Assembly: GCF_009720365.1 (NCBI RefSeq)
Contig: NZ_ML769316.1
Location: forward strand, 186,001 to 250,000
Reading direction: 5' to 3'
From: Catellatospora paridis
Lineage (GTDB): Bacteria > Actinomycetota > Actinomycetes > Mycobacteriales > Micromonosporaceae
DNA length: 64,000 nt
The number at the start of each line of letters is the position of its first letter. Position 1 is the first letter of the stretch. Made by a program: the position numbers and the translations under genes. Shown piece by piece: positions 45,209 to 54,400 of this stretch. The notes below the pieces were generated by a model that did no database searches, was not told where the DNA came from, and saw nothing but the letters and a program-made list of their open reading frames with translations.

Positions 45209-46368
45209 CCGCCGAACGGGAACTCAAGCAACGCATCCACCGTCGGTGCGAGTACACCGGCGAGAAGTACCAGACCGCGCTGCAGGCGATGCGGGCCGAG
45301 CCGGACGGCATCCCACCCATCCCGCCGGCGGCTGGCCAGGAACAGCGTGCCCTGGAGGCGGCGGTGTTCACGGCCCTCGTCTTAACGCCAGTGGAACCGA
45401 TGCTGCCGCTGCCGATCACAGCGGTGACACCGAGGTCCGGAGGGATCGACCTGGACTTGACCGCGGATGGGTTGGATGCCTTCTGTACCGCCGTACAACC
45501 TCTTCTCGCCGGCCCGACAACAAGCCCCTTCGGGCCGTCGCCCCACCTGATCGCCACGGTGAGGAACAGGGATGTCCTGCTCCAAACGAAGGACTCTATG
45601 GCGACGATCAGGATCCGCTGCCAACCATTCCGGTGGCGCGACGCACTCCGCCGGAGCGGACAGCTGCCCACGGCGGATCCGCGGAGGACGCTGCCACCAC
45701 TGACGGCGAATAGGGTGTGGCACCACGCGGGCGAGAACGCGCAGCCCAGCACCTCCTTCATCGCCAGCCAGCTACTGCGACGTCTGTACGCGTGGCGGCA
45801 CCCCGAGGCCATCGACTGGCTGCGGACCTTGTCCCCCGTAGAGGGTGCGATCCCGTGGCCGTCGTGGCCGGTCTTCGCCGGTGGACAGTTGCTGCTCGAC
45901 GAGGAGTTCGGCGTGGCGATCGCTGACCGGAGCTCGATGACGGACCCACTGCGGGAACTACTGGCCGACGCGATTGACTACTGGTGCGCTCGTGACCTGG
46001 CCGGAGAAAATCTTCCTTCGGACACCGTGGACCAACTTCCCTTTCCGATCGAATCACCCACTATCGGATTGGTCGACATGGACTCCCGCAGGTGGGTCTC
46101 GGAGTCGGCCACGTCATACGGCAGCTGGAGCCTGTTGAAAATTCGGGTGACTGGCACGATCGATGTGGCAGGCACCGCCGACAGAGACGACGTCCCTTCG
46201 GATTACTCCTACATCTCCATCTGGGACTCCGCGCCGGACAGCCCCACAGTGTCGATGGAGATCTCCTACCGCGCGACCATCTTCTTCGACGTGTCGGTGT
46301 CGGCTGACCGCGAGGCGATCCTCGATTTCGACATGGACGGCATCGACATCCTGGGGCCGCTGGGCTAA
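45205..46368 (+). CDS. Unknown 387-residue protein in a membrane-coupled cassette
   Basis: The N terminus has a short basic helix followed by RCEYTGEKYQTALQAM. The middle has SFIASQLLRRLYAWRHPEAIDW, and the C terminus is acidic and beta-rich (SYISIWDSAPDSPTVSMEISY, DVSVSADREAILDFDMDGID). No catalytic motif or domain recognised. It starts as GTG 45205 overlapping the small membrane gene. Possibly a two-component accessory or defence unit, an inference from location only. Confidence 0.6.
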   Translation: MTAERELKQRIHRRCEYTGEKYQTALQAMRAEPDGIPPIPPAAGQEQRALEAAVFTALVLTPVEPMLPLPITAVTPRSGGIDLDLTADGLDAFCTAVQPLLAGPTTSPFGPSPHLIATVRNRDVLLQTKDSMATIRIRCQPFRWRDALRRSGQLPTADPRRTLPPLTANRVWHHAGENAQPSTSFIASQLLRRLYAWRHPEAIDWLRTLSPVEGAIPWPSWPVFAGGQLLLDEEFGVAIADRSSMTDPLRELLADAIDYWCARDLAGENLPSDTVDQLPFPIESPTIGLVDMDSRRWVSESATSYGSWSLLKIRVTGTIDVAGTADRDDVPSDYSYISIWDSAPDSPTVSMEISYRATIFFDVSVSADREAILDFDMDGIDILGPLG

Positions 46369-46469
46369 GGCGAATTTCATGAGCTGGATCAGAGCCAGTC
46401 GTTGATCGCAACGACGGGCGCCGTTGCGTTGCTGGATTGGCGAACGCGTTGACCCGGTGTCGCGTCCGT

Positions 46470-46610
46470 AGTCAGATCGCCATGGCGAGTTGGGCAACGC
46501 CGCCGCGACCCGTCGGGCCGGTGGGACGTCGATCGCGATCTCGCAGTGTCCGCGGCGTAGGTTCTGCATGAAGGCGTGCCCGGCGATGATCACCTGGGCG
46601 GTCTTGTCGG
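46470..46610 (-). pseudogene. IS6 transposase C-terminal relic
   Basis: The minus frame reads KTAQVIIAGHAFMQNLRRGH then CEIAIDVPPARRVAAAL. This is the exact C-terminal region of IS6 transposases, in the opposite orientation to the copy at 43707. Only this end remains. Confidence 0.8.
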
Positions 46611-46725
46611 CCGCGCCGGAACGCCGAGGGTTCCATCACAGACGAAGGTCTGCGGTGACGGGGGGGGGTCCCGGCTAGGTGATCGTCCAGGGCTGGACAT
46701 CGCTGGGGTCGAGGTCGAGTCGTAT

Positions 46726-46776
46726 AGCTGGCGGATTGCCGGTATTCGGAACATGCGGTATTCGCCAGGTCATTGG
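46726..46776 (-). repeat. 51-bp 3'-tail repeat, copy 1
   Basis: Degenerate 51-bp sequence starting AGCTGG on plus that spans the stop codon of the STAND gene. Related copies are at 49476-49526 and 49724-49774, each with a minus-strand TGA at the same offset of 43-44 nt. Confidence 0.6.
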
Positions 46777-49319
46777 GCGTCCCAAATCCCGGCCGTGCCG
46801 TCGAGGCTGGTGGTGGCGAGCCAGGTGCCGTCCGGAGCGATCGCACACGACAACACCCCGCCGTTGTGGCCGGTGAGCGTGTGGCGTAGGGCGCCGGTGG
46901 CGCTGTCCCAGATCCGCGCGCCGTTGCTGCCGGTAGTGATAAGCCAGGTGCCGTCCGGAGCGATCGCACACGACAGCACCCAGCCGTTGTGGCCGATGAG
47001 GGTGTGGCGTAGGGCGCCGGTGGCGCTGTCCCAGATCCGCGCCGTGCCATCGTATCCCGTGGTCGCGAGCCAGGTGCCGTCCGGAGCGATCGCGCACGAC
47101 AACACCCCGCCGTTGTGGCCGGTGAGGATGTGGCGTAGGGCGCCGGTGGCGCTGTCCCAGATCCGCGCGCCGCTGCTGCCGGTAGTGATAAGCCAGGTGC
47201 CGTCCGGAGCGATCGCACACGACAGCACCCAGCCGTTGTGGCCGATGAGGGTGTGGCGTAGGGCGCCGGTGGCGCTGTCCCAGATCCCGGCCGTGCCGTC
47301 GCGGACCGTGATGGCCAGCCAGGTGCCGTCCGGCGCGATCGCACACGAGGACACCCCGCCGGTGTGGCCGGTGAGCGTGCGGCGTAGTGCGGGATCGTAC
47401 GTGTTGACTGAGGTGCGGGGCTTGTCGCGCAGAAACTGGGGCAGGGTGTTTAGGTAGGTGTCGACGATGTGCGCTAGTTCGGGAATGCCCCAGAGGCGCT
47501 GGACGAGGTGGTCGGCCGCCCACCAGCGGTCGCTACCCGGCGGTGGAGTCAGCACATTGGCGTTCTGGCTGATGACCCGCCGCAGGATCGCGACGGTGGG
47601 GTCGCTGGTGCGGCCGAGATCGCCGTCGATGGCCGCAGGTCCATCACGACGCAAACGTGCTTCAGCCCAGCGCAGGTCACCCAGCAAGGCGGCGACTTCA
47701 TCAGCGTGACCGGCTGCGTCAAGGTGTTCACAAAGGTGCTGCCACAGGTACCCGGCGTCGTCGGGCAGCAGCCACCACAACACCGGCTCCGCCTCACTAC
47801 CGCCGTCGGTCGCCGGGAGCAAACCACGGGCAGCGCCGATGAGGCCGGCGTGAAGCGTGGGAAGGTCGCGGCGGGTGACGGTGCGCAGGTGCGCGCGGAT
47901 GACGTCATGTAGCCGCAGCGAGCGGCCGGACTGGTAGTCGGCGACGAGGCTTAGGCCGGCCAGGCGCCGGCAGAGGCGGTCGACCTGGCCGACGCTGAGC
48001 CCACTGCTGGCGCCCCACAGCGCGCGCAGCAGGGAGATGTCGATGTCGCTGTCCTCGGCGAACACAGCCAGCTGCATGTACAGCTGACGTCCGTCGACGG
48101 GATCGTCATCGGTGGGGGCTAGCAGACGCAGGCTGGCGTTGATGCTCGCCGCGACGGCCTTGTCCCGGCTGGCCTCGTCGGTCAGCGACAACGTGTCCGG
48201 CCCCTCCTGCTCCAACACGTCAGCCAGCCGAGCTGCCGCTATGTCCGCTCCCAGCTCCGGGTCGAGGACATCGCGCAGGTGCCCATTGGCCAGCCGCAGC
48301 AACAGCGGCCACCGCCCGGTCAGACGCAGCAACCTGGCCATCTCCGGTCCACCGATCGGCGGCAGGCCCGCAGCCAGGATCGACCGGGCCTGTGCCGATT
48401 CAAGCTCGTCCACCCGCACCCCGCGCGCTCGCGCCGACGGAGGCAATACGTCAGGGCGCCGGGTCGTGACCAGCCGAGTGGCGCGGCGGCCAGCGTGCAG
48501 GAACGGGCGCAACTGCTCGGCACGCCAGACGTCGTCAATGACGATCAGCACCCGACCCGACCGGTCGAGTAGCTGACCCAGGTGCTGCCCGGCGCGGTCC
48601 GGATCGGTATAGCCGGGCCGGATGCCGGTCAGAACCTCGCATAGGTCATTGATCTTGTTGGCGAGGTCCGCACCCTTGACGTCCTCTCCGACCGTCACCC
48701 ACACCCCGGCACGGAAAAGGCGCCGGACGCGACGGTCGGTGCACAGCAGTCGGGCGAGGGTGGTCTTGCCGAAGCCGCCCGCGCCGACCAGTCCCGTCGT
48801 CAGCCCGACTGTCCCACCGTCTGCCTCGGCCAGCTGGGTCCGGATCTGGTCGCTCAGCGCGGTACGCGCAAGGTCGCCCTCTTCCGGGCGTTCCATCGAC
48901 CAGACCCGCCGCACGCCGCGTCTGGGGGCCGCCGTCGCGGCTAAGACCACGTCCAGGCCAATGAGCAGGACGACGGCCGCCACCGGCGGAACCGGCACCC
49001 ACGCCAACCACGACGGCCACGCAGGCGGTGACGCGGTCGCGGCGTTGATCGAGATCGCCGCCAAACCAGCCACCAGCGTTATTCCGCCTGCCAGCAGTGC
49101 CGGACCGTATCGCGGCCAGCCACGGTGCCGCATTAACCACACCGCGCCCAGCCCTGCAGCCACGACAGCTGTGGCCAGCAGCAGCATCCCCACCGAAACG
49201 GGTAGCCAAGCGGGCCGACTGGCCGTTGGAGCACTCACCACGAACACGCCCGCACCAGCCAGTACAGCGGCCACGCCTACCAACGCCGGGCCTGACCAGC
49301 GACCTTGACCCACCAGCAC
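46770..49319 (-). CDS. Membrane NB-ARC STAND NTPase with WD40 repeats
   Basis: 849 residues. About four N-terminal transmembrane helices (residues about 9-125) are followed by an NB-ARC NTPase: Walker A GLVGAGGFGKTTLA near 179, Walker B RVLIVIDDVW near 254 and a TRLVTTRRPDVLP sensor near 285. The winged-helix and helical arms come next. The C-terminal end has five WD40 blades (about 641-849) with nearly identical TGHNGGVLSCAIAPDGTWL units. STAND proteins act as ligand-triggered switches, and in bacteria several are phage sensors (Avs-like) that kill the cell. Here the helices would place it in the membrane. A seven-bladed propeller would be usual; five suggests repeat turnover or assembly between subunits. 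The stop lies inside a 51-bp repeat. Confidence 0.88.
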   Translation of the reverse strand: MLVGQGRWSGPALVGVAAVLAGAGVFVVSAPTASRPAWLPVSVGMLLLATAVVAAGLGAVWLMRHRGWPRYGPALLAGGITLVAGLAAISINAATASPPAWPSWLAWVPVPPVAAVVLLIGLDVVLAATAAPRRGVRRVWSMERPEEGDLARTALSDQIRTQLAEADGGTVGLTTGLVGAGGFGKTTLARLLCTDRRVRRLFRAGVWVTVGEDVKGADLANKINDLCEVLTGIRPGYTDPDRAGQHLGQLLDRSGRVLIVIDDVWRAEQLRPFLHAGRRATRLVTTRRPDVLPPSARARGVRVDELESAQARSILAAGLPPIGGPEMARLLRLTGRWPLLLRLANGHLRDVLDPELGADIAAARLADVLEQEGPDTLSLTDEASRDKAVAASINASLRLLAPTDDDPVDGRQLYMQLAVFAEDSDIDISLLRALWGASSGLSVGQVDRLCRRLAGLSLVADYQSGRSLRLHDVIRAHLRTVTRRDLPTLHAGLIGAARGLLPATDGGSEAEPVLWWLLPDDAGYLWQHLCEHLDAAGHADEVAALLGDLRWAEARLRRDGPAAIDGDLGRTSDPTVAILRRVISQNANVLTPPPGSDRWWAADHLVQRLWGIPELAHIVDTYLNTLPQFLRDKPRTSVNTYDPALRRTLTGHTGGVSSCAIAPDGTWLAITVRDGTAGIWDSATGALRHTLIGHNGWVLSCAIAPDGTWLITTGSSGARIWDSATGALRHILTGHNGGVLSCAIAPDGTWLATTGYDGTARIWDSATGALRHTLIGHNGWVLSCAIAPDGTWLITTGSNGARIWDSATGALRHTLTGHNGGVLSCAIAPDGTWLATTSLDGTAGIWDAQ
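46773..47395 (-). repeat. WD40 tandem repeats with 249-bp higher-order unit
   Basis: Five copies of a 123/126-bp unit; the shared GTGCCGTCCGG starts at 46825, 46948, 47074, 47197 and 47323. Spacing alternates 123 and 126, so every second unit is 249 bp apart and nearly identical. This indicates recent duplication of blade pairs. Confidence 0.9.
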
Positions 49320-49475
49320 CTCACTACGGCGACCCGATCAGACACCTATTGAAGTACGTGAACGCCAATATGGCATCCGCCTGCTGTGCAGAAGCCACGG
49401 CCCAACGGGCAACGCGTCCTTGCTTCCGCGGAAGCGCTTCGCCTGGACCGACTACAGCTGTAAGTCTGCTCGTAT

Positions 49476-49526
49476 AGCTGGTGCAGCGTCTGTATCCGGA
49501 ATCTGCGGTTTTCGTGGATCAGTCGG
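49476..49526 (-). repeat. 51-bp 3'-tail repeat, copy 2
   Basis: About 80 percent identical to copy 3 by eye. It contains the TGA (49519-49521) that ends the Sel1-like fragment. Confidence 0.6.
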
Positions 49527-49725
49527 CACCGTCGTCTCGGCCGCGTGCCGTGTCGACGTCGCCCGCGGCGCGAGCGAGCACGCCCAAGTTGTGCATGCCC
49601 ACGGCGTGGCCGAGGTCGGCGGCGCGCTGGTACCAGCCGCGCGCCGCGTCGACGTCGCCCGCCTCGTAGGCGAGCAAGCCGAGGTTGGTCATGGCCCCGG
49701 CGTTGCCGAGGTCGGCGGCGCGCAG
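49519..49725 (-). pseudogene. Sel1/TPR-repeat gene fragment
   Basis: The minus frame encodes two 36-residue Sel1-like repeats, AADLGNAGAMTNLGLLAYEAG then RAADLGHAVGMHNLGVLARAAG, and ends at TGA after DDGAD. There is no start codon or N-terminal domain. It is the 3' end of a larger repeat protein, left between two 51-bp repeats. Confidence 0.65.
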
Positions 49726-49774
49726 CTGGTGCAGTGTCGGTATTCCGAACCTGCGTTATTTGTGAGTCAGTCGG
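49724..49774 (-). repeat. 51-bp 3'-tail repeat, copy 3
   Basis: Same sequence as copies 1 and 2 with a TGA at 49767-49769. The coding sequence upstream on the minus strand (ending SPPDCPD) is only a few codons and unrecognised. Confidence 0.55.
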
Positions 49775-49891
49775 GGCAATCAGGGGGCGAGCTGCCATGC
49801 CGAGGTTCGCCTGCATCGTGGGCTAGCACGCGGAGGTTGTTCGGTCTGTTGCGTTAGGAGTTCGGACGGACCGAGGGGTCAGACTTGAGCG

Positions 49892-50212
49892 GTGAAGTCG
49901 TCGCCCCGTTCACGCTCCTGGTTGCCCGCGAGATCAGCGTTTGCCGGGTTCCGGTCCCCTCCGGAGGTCATTGTGGTCGCCATACGGTGGTACCTGCGCT
50001 ACAACCTCTCCTACCGCGATGTTGAGGAGTTGCTGGTCGAACGTGGCGTTGAGGTCGACCACGTCACGGTCTACCGGTGGGTGCAGCGGTTCACCTCGCT
50101 GTTGGCCGACGCGGCACGGTTCTGCCGGCACGCACCAGGTGGCCGGTGGTTCCTCGACGAGACGTACGTCAAGGTGGCCGGGGTGTGGCGGTACGTGTAC
50201 CGGGCCGTCGAC
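49892..50212 (+). pseudogene. IS6 transposase N-terminal half, cut by an IS
   Basis: From GTG 49892 it encodes AFAGFRSPPEVIVVAIRWYL, LSYRDVEELLVERGVEVDHV and GGRWFLDETYVKVAGVW (first catalytic Asp). It breaks off exactly after RAVD where the CTGTGGGG end of the next element begins. The rest of the transposase is not present on the far side. Confidence 0.8.
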
Positions 50213-51404
50213 CTGTGGGGTTCCAAAAACCCGTCACGCGGCTGAGTTGGGCCTTCACGCAGCGCGTTCGTACTCGTTGATTAACCCGCCGAGGACCGGC
50301 CGCCGTTTGGTCCGCTCCAGCGTCAGGTCGACGACGGGCCGGTCGGAGCGTGGCGGCTGCAGTCGCAGCGCCCGGTGCGGGTGGCGGCTGTTGTAGTGGC
50401 GGGCGTAGCGGTCCATCGTCCGGTGCAGGTGCCACTCCTTGGCGATGAGCATCCGGTCGGTGACCTCCGCGCGGACCGTGCCGACTAACCGCTCCGCGTA
50501 CGCGTTCGCCCGGGGGCTACGTGGCGGGATCCTGCACACGGTGACGCCGGCATCGGCCAGCACCGCGTCGAACGCGGCGGTGAACTGCCCGCCCCGATCC
50601 CGGATCAGGAACCTGAACCGCTCGGCCCGTTCGCCCAGGTCCATGAGCAGGTTGCGGGCCTGCTGCAGCGTCCACGCCCCATCCGGGTTCGCCGTGACAC
50701 CCAGGACGTGCACGTAGCGGGTACCGACCTCGATCACGAAGAAGACGTACAGGCGCTGCAGCGTGAGGGCGCAGTCGACGCGGGAGAAGTCGCACGCCAG
50801 CTTGCTCGAGGCCTGGGTGCGCAGGAATCGCCGCCACGTGGTGTGGTCGCGGCGCACTGGTGCCGGAGGGACGCCCAGGCGGTTGAGGATCCGCCGGTCG
50901 TCGACGTCCCGACATCGTGGCCGAGGCCGCGTAGTTCGCCGCGGATCCGCTGGTAGCCCCAGCCGGGGTTGTCCCGCGCCATCCGCTCGACGAGGCGAGC
51001 GACCGCGACGTCGACCGGCGGGCGGCCCGGCCGGCGGGGATGGGTCCAGTGGCGGACGACCAGCCGCCGATGCCAGCCGAGCACCGTGGCCGGGGCGACC
51101 AGACGTTGCGCGCGCAACGCTCGGGGCAGCAGCCGGATCAGACCGGCGAAGATCGCGCGGTCGGCCCAGTCCAGTCGCGGCGTCGGGTTCGTCCGGCGAA
51201 GCGCCACGTTCTCATGCCGCAGGACCAGGATCTCCACATCCTAGGCCGCGATGGTCGATCTGAGCAGCGTCAGCCACCCGAAGAGGCGGCAGAACACGAG
51301 GTACAGCAACCGCAGCACCATAGATCACGATGATGCCCGACGTGACAGCACGACACCCGATCATCGCTGGCCAACCGTCATGACGCCTTTTGGGAACCCC
51401 ACAG
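50213..51404 (-). mobile_element. IS481/IS3-like insertion sequence
   Basis: About 1192 bp bounded by CTGTGGGGTTCC (50213-50224) and its complement GGAACCCCACAG (51393-51404). It carries a two-part integrase-core transposase on the minus strand and sits inside an IS6 relic. No clear target duplication is visible. Partial copies of its left end lie at 36747 and 57450. Confidence 0.75.
50255..51237 (-). pseudogene. Integrase-core (rve) transposase with a frameshift
   Basis: The N-terminal helix-turn-helix portion (51237 down to about 50910) reads LDWADRAIFAGLIRLLPR and GWGYQRIRGELRGLGHDVG. The match then moves to another frame: DDRRILNRLGVPPAPVRRDH, DFSRVDCALTLQRLYVFFVIEV, FLIRDRGGQFTAAF and PRANAYAERLVGTVRAE, containing the DDE residues. 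The shift is near 50908. It could be programmed frameshifting, but no slippery run is evident, so I treat it as a lesion. Confidence 0.75.
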
Positions 51405-51472
51405 GCGATCTAACCGCAGGTCCGACACAGGTCCAGCACGTCCCGCGATCCCGTAACGCAACGGCACCGGAA

Positions 51473-54400
51473 TCAGCTGTATGCGTTCTGGACCACGCCG
51501 CCGCAGAGCAGTTCCTCGGCCAACTCGACGACACTGTGTTCGGGCCTGCAGGCATAACGGCGCAGCACTTTGACCAGGTGGGGGCCGAGCGGCCGCAAAT
51601 CCTCCGGCAAGAGGGGGTCCAACGTGACCTCCGCGTCGCCGTCGGCGACGGTCTTTACCATTATGGACAGAACTGATTGAGGTTCACCGTCCGTAAGATG
51701 CCACTGCGTCAGAATCGACACCATGGAGGGCCATCGTGTAATGATCTCTGCGAGGGTCATGACATCACAGGCGTGCTGACGGGTCGAGATCGGGGCTGAC
51801 AATCCCAGCCTAGCCCGCTCCCGCTTTAGCCGCATTAGGAAGCCCCACATCGTGAGCATCCGCTTGGTTTCCCGCATCGACTGATAAGGCCGTTGCGCCA
51901 GCAGGTTGCTCATGTGGTGCGTAGGAACAGGTGCTCCAAAGTAATACGCTTCCGCGCGCTGCGTATCGTTCGATGCGGACCCGCGCTGCGCGATGACGAC
52001 CGGTTCGCCGTCCCCCGCTAGGTCGCCCAGCCCCGGCTCGCCCAGAGGCGGCTCAAAGCTGGCCACAGGTCTGGAGGCGGTCTGCCCACCGGCGGTATTC
52101 ACCGTCGCCGTGCCCGACGAATCAGCCTGCACGTGCGTGGCCCCTGAGGTGCCTGCTTCGCCCGACTGCACGCTGGCGCCTGCGGGCAGGTGCTGGCCCA
52201 TCAGCCGGGCGGCGTGGCTCACCGGGGTAGGCGGCAGCACCACCGACAGCTGCCAGAGCTTGCGCAGCGTTGCCCAGCCCGCACTCGGGTCATCGGGGTC
52301 AATAAGGCTCCGCGGTATTGCAGATGCCACGTTCTGCCCTCCGGGCCGCGCGGATCGGGCCTGGTCGGACTGGTCCAGCAGGTGGGCGACGAGATCCGGG
52401 TCCAGTCCGAGTATGAAACGCACACCGGTATGGCCGTTCTGATCGAATCCGCGGCTGTCGTACTGGTCGGACAGGATGCCGCTGACCGCCTCGAATACCT
52501 CCTGGGTCGTGGCGGCGGCGCAGCGGTCGAGATCGTCGATGAAGACAACGAGCTGTACCCCGCGGCGGTTGAGCTCGGTGACCAGTTCGCTGACATCGCG
52601 CTGCAGCCAGAACAGCGCACCCGAATGGGTGTGCGGGGAGTTCTCCCGGCCCAGGCGTGACTGCCACTGGTCACCGAGGCTCAGCGCGGGCGGCAGCGGC
52701 CCGTCGAGCAGGTCCTCGGGCAGGTGCGCGGCCGCTGAACCACGCCAGTAACGGTATGCGGTAATGCCGAGCAACGTCAGGCCGAGTGCCGCAAGCACAC
52801 TGCCGGCGATGAGCGCCGCGTCCTGCCAGCCCGGTTGCCGAGGTTGAAAAGCCTTGATCGCGTTGGGGTTGCGTGCCAGCACCGTGACCAGGGGGGCGAT
52901 CAGAGCAGTCACGGTAGCGACCGCCGGTGCCCAAACCCTGGTGCGCAGCGACCGGGCGATGCGCCCGCGGTCAAGCCGGGACAGGTTGTGTCCGAGCCAG
53001 AAGCGCTGACGGTCGGCAGGGTTGGGGCCGAACCGATCCCTGGTCTGCTCGAACATGGTCCATGCCAACCCGGACCAGACCTGCGGTGAGGTCTGATGCG
53101 ACCAAGGATTGAACCAGACTGTCGCGATGTCGGTCATGGCCACAGCCGACGTGGTCGGCATGCCCTTGCGCAAGATCCGCAGAGCCTGGCTCGGGGTGAT
53201 CTCCCGCTTACTGCCTCTCTGCTGGGGTGGCAGCGAATCCAGCTTGTCCTGGAGCATCCGCATGAGCGAGGTCTTGCCGGATCCCCACCGGCCCTGGATG
53301 GCGATTACCTTGGGGCCTGAGGCGGTGTTAGGCGGCGCGGTGTGGGCCAATCCAGGCTCCGCCGAGGGCAGGCGCAGCGTGTCGACCAAGGCATCCACCA
53401 GTGGCATGCGGTCGAGCATCTCTACTCGGGCGGGACGGTCTGCAAATCCTCGACCGATGGGTTCGAAACTGCTCCAGGGGAAGATCCGCCCGCCCTGTAG
53501 CGGCCAGGACCGGACACTGCCGTCGGCCCCACCGCTGATAAGCGCCGTCGACGGCCCGATGGTCTGGAACGCCAGCGCACGGACCCAGTTGCTATGGACT
53601 CGCCCTAACTCGTTGTACGGTTCCTCGGGCTTGCTGACGTCCCACAGCCGGATGACGCCATCGGAGCCGCCGGAGGCCAGGAGCGACAGGTGCGAAGGGG
53701 ACTGCGTCGACCCCGGCGGCAGCGCTGCCAGCGCGGACACCACTCCGTGGCCGGAGTCGATGACAATTGTGGCTTCGACTGCGTCCCTGTCTTCGGCCGA
53801 CCGCTCGGAATCGGCCAGCGCCCAGTCCATGTTCCACAGGCGGATCAATCCGTCGTCGCAGCCTGCGGCGAGATAGGTCGCCGCAGGCGTCTGCACAGTG
53901 ACGAGTTTGCGGATCTGGCACTGATCCGGGGTCGGGGCGAGTCCGACCGGGCAGGGCTGCCAGGTGCTCATGTTCCACAGGTGGATCCGTCCGTCGCTGT
54001 GGGCCGCGGCGAGTACCGATCCGCCCGGCAGCGCAACTGTCGCGAGGCTGCGCACCACCTGTGATTGGGCGGAATCCGTGGCCGCGCTGGCGGTCATGGT
54101 GTGAATCGGCGCGGTGAGGTCCTGCGGATCCCATACGTTGATGTCGCTAACCTCGCCGGCGCTGATGAGGACGGTGTTCCCGCCTACCTGAGCGCTGATC
54201 ATTGTGCGAATCTGGCGGCTCGGTCGCCCCGTCTTGACTGGCAGGTGCCCCTGATCGCCGGGGCGCGTCCATAGGTCGATCCTGCCGGATTCGCGACCGG
54301 CGGCGAGACCGCCACTGGGCAGAAATGTCAGCGCCTGCACTGCGCTGAGGTCCTCGATGACGGTCGGCAGGGTGGTGGCTGCGCCCGAGGCCCTGTCCCA

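Noticed and set aside
46773-47395. Regular 123/126-bp repeats that could suggest a CRISPR or satellite array
   Set aside because: There are no unique spacers; the repeats are in frame and encode WD40 blades.
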